64,000 nt of DNA, taken from assembly GCF_029167645.1 (NCBI RefSeq), contig NZ_CP119147.1, positions 4,420,501-4,484,500 of the forward strand. Reading direction: 5' to 3'. This DNA is from Streptomyces sp. AM 2-1-1. GTDB lineage: Bacteria; Actinomycetota; Actinomycetes; Streptomycetales; Streptomycetaceae. Below, one piece after another: positions 63,132 through 64,000 of the stretch. A program made the position numbers and the translations under genes. The notes beneath the pieces are model-generated. The model saw only the letters and a list, made by a program, of their open reading frames with translations, ran no database searches and had not been told where the DNA came from. The number at the start of each line of letters is the position of its first letter. Positions within the stretch are counted from its first letter, which is position 1.

Positions 63132-63247
63132 CGTCCCCCACCCTTCGTCCCACACCCCTGCCCCGCCGTGCGACAGTCTGCCAAGCTGATCGTCGGCGCG
63201 CCGCCGTTGCTGGGATCCGTACTCCCTCGTCTGGAGCAGTCACCACC

Positions 63248-64000
63248 ATGGACCTCGACGTCTTCGTCACCGCCCACCGCGCGGAATGGGACCGCCTGGA
63301 CCTTCTGCTGAAGCGAGGACGCCGTCTCACGGGCGCCGAAGCCGACGAACTCGTCGCGCTCTACCAACGGACGGCCACGCACCTCTCCCTGGTCCGGTCA
63401 CAGGCCCGCGACCCGCGCACGGAGGGGCGGCTCACCCAGCTCGTGGCCCGGGCCCGCTCCGCCGTGACCGGCACCCGCAAGGCGTCCTGGCGTGACGCGA
63501 CGCGCTTCCTCACCACCGGATTCCCCGCCGCGGTCTACCGCTCGCGCCACTGGTGGGTTCCCACAGCGGTCCTCTCCACCCTTCTCGCCGCGCTCATCGG
63601 GTGGTGGATCGGCGCGCACCCGGAGATACAGGCCTCCCTGGGCGCCCCGGAGGACCTGCGGGCGATGACCCGGCCCGGCGGGGAGTACGAGACCTACTAC
63701 TCCAGCCACCCCGCGGCCTCCTTCGCCGCCCAGGTGTGGACGAACAACGCGCAGGCCGCCGCCATGTGCCTGGTCCTCGGCGCGTTCCTCGGCCTGCCGG
63801 TGATCTGGATCCTCTTCACCAACGTGCTCAACCTTGGGATCGGCATCGGGCTGATGTCGTCCGCGGGCCGACTGGACACCTTCCTCGGCCTGATCCTGCC
63901 GCACGGCCTCCTCGAACTCACCGCTGTCTTCGTGGCCGCCGGCACGGGACTCAAGCTCGGCTGGACCGTCGTCGACCCGGGACTCCGAACCCGCCGCGCC
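63248..64000 (+). CDS. Stage II sporulation protein M (DUF95) family membrane protein, partial
   Basis: 251 codons open to the right edge from ATG 63248, so the C-terminus is missing. A soluble helical N-terminal part (~1-95, VTAHRAEWDRLDLLLKRGR, LYQRTATHLSLVRSQARD) precedes membrane helices (HWWVPTAVLSTLLAALIGWW, AAAMCLVLGAFLGLPVIWIL, LILPHGLLELTAVFVAAG), with the family signature PHGLLELTA. In streptomycetes this gene stands next to an RDD gene and often a MoxR-DUF58 operon. Its role is unknown; the name reflects distant similarity to SpoIIM. Confidence 0.88.
   Translation, partial: MDLDVFVTAHRAEWDRLDLLLKRGRRLTGAEADELVALYQRTATHLSLVRSQARDPRTEGRLTQLVARARSAVTGTRKASWRDATRFLTTGFPAAVYRSRHWWVPTAVLSTLLAALIGWWIGAHPEIQASLGAPEDLRAMTRPGGEYETYYSSHPAASFAAQVWTNNAQAAAMCLVLGAFLGLPVIWILFTNVLNLGIGIGLMSSAGRLDTFLGLILPHGLLELTAVFVAAGTGLKLGWTVVDPGLRTRRA

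Overview
This 64 kb window is high-GC actinobacterial chromosome, almost certainly from a Streptomyces. Third codon positions are nearly always G or C, GTG starts and 4-nt ATGA/GTGA overlaps are common, and the gene order (hut genes, sigI-arsI-prsI, purKE, an LCP cluster, fbiAB, whiB, manB/manA, ahcY) matches the conserved core of streptomycete chromosomes such as the whiB (SCO3034) neighbourhood of S. coelicolor. I see no rRNA, tRNA, CRISPR array, insertion sequence, integrase or phage gene.

Layout. 1-6.1 kb: a cut-off SGNH hydrolase, cystathionine beta-synthase, an RpiR/SIS regulator, and a leftward four-gene operon of three roadblock-type proteins and one PATAN(DUF4388)-like protein with no GTPase partner. 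6.5-12.3 kb: a rightward histidine-utilisation operon (hutU, an M20 amidohydrolase, hutF, hutI). 12.3-14.8 kb: a SigB-type sigma factor facing its anti-anti-sigma and anti-sigma genes. 14.8-19.5 kb: a POT peptide transporter, a two-component pair and a GtrA protein. 19.6-22.5 kb: purK, purE and a dipeptidase. 22.6-27.1 kb: UDP-glucose dehydrogenase, an acyl-CoA dehydrogenase and a secreted SGNH hydrolase.

27.2-41 kb is a cell-envelope island: five LytR-CpsA-Psr (LCP) ligases, a hot-dog thioesterase, a GT2 glycosyltransferase, a TIGR03089 half-adenylation protein, a secreted PGRP-type amidase and a GDP-mannose pyrophosphorylase. 41-45 kb holds a DNA glycosylase, coenzyme F420 genes fbiA/fbiB and cysteine dioxygenase. 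45.2-64 kb runs from whiB through a giant membrane glycosyltransferase overlapping a DUF5719 gene, a degenerate zincin, DUF3499, manB, Trm112-like, an SIS isomerase-like gene, manA, a CDF transporter, ahcY, an unknown protein, an RDD protein and a SpoIIM-like protein cut by the right edge.

How it fits together. manA, manB and the pyrophosphorylase are the complete route from fructose-6-P to GDP-mannose. It lies interleaved with glycosyltransferases and LCP ligases that join glycopolymers to peptidoglycan, and with the developmental regulator WhiB. Mycobacteria keep much of the same set (manA, manB, DUF3499, zincin, whiB2, fbiAB, GDP-mannose pyrophosphorylase, LCP, TIGR03089), which suggests an old envelope/development module. 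The most interesting signals are the roadblock/PATAN operon without a GTPase, the M20 enzyme sitting where a formylglutamate deformylase is expected, the split of the LCP paralogues by an active-site motif, the glycosyltransferase with a Q/Y-rich repeat tail translationally coupled to DUF5719, and several intergenic repeats (16-nt array after whiB, 49-nt duplication before fbiA, 17-G tract before manA).
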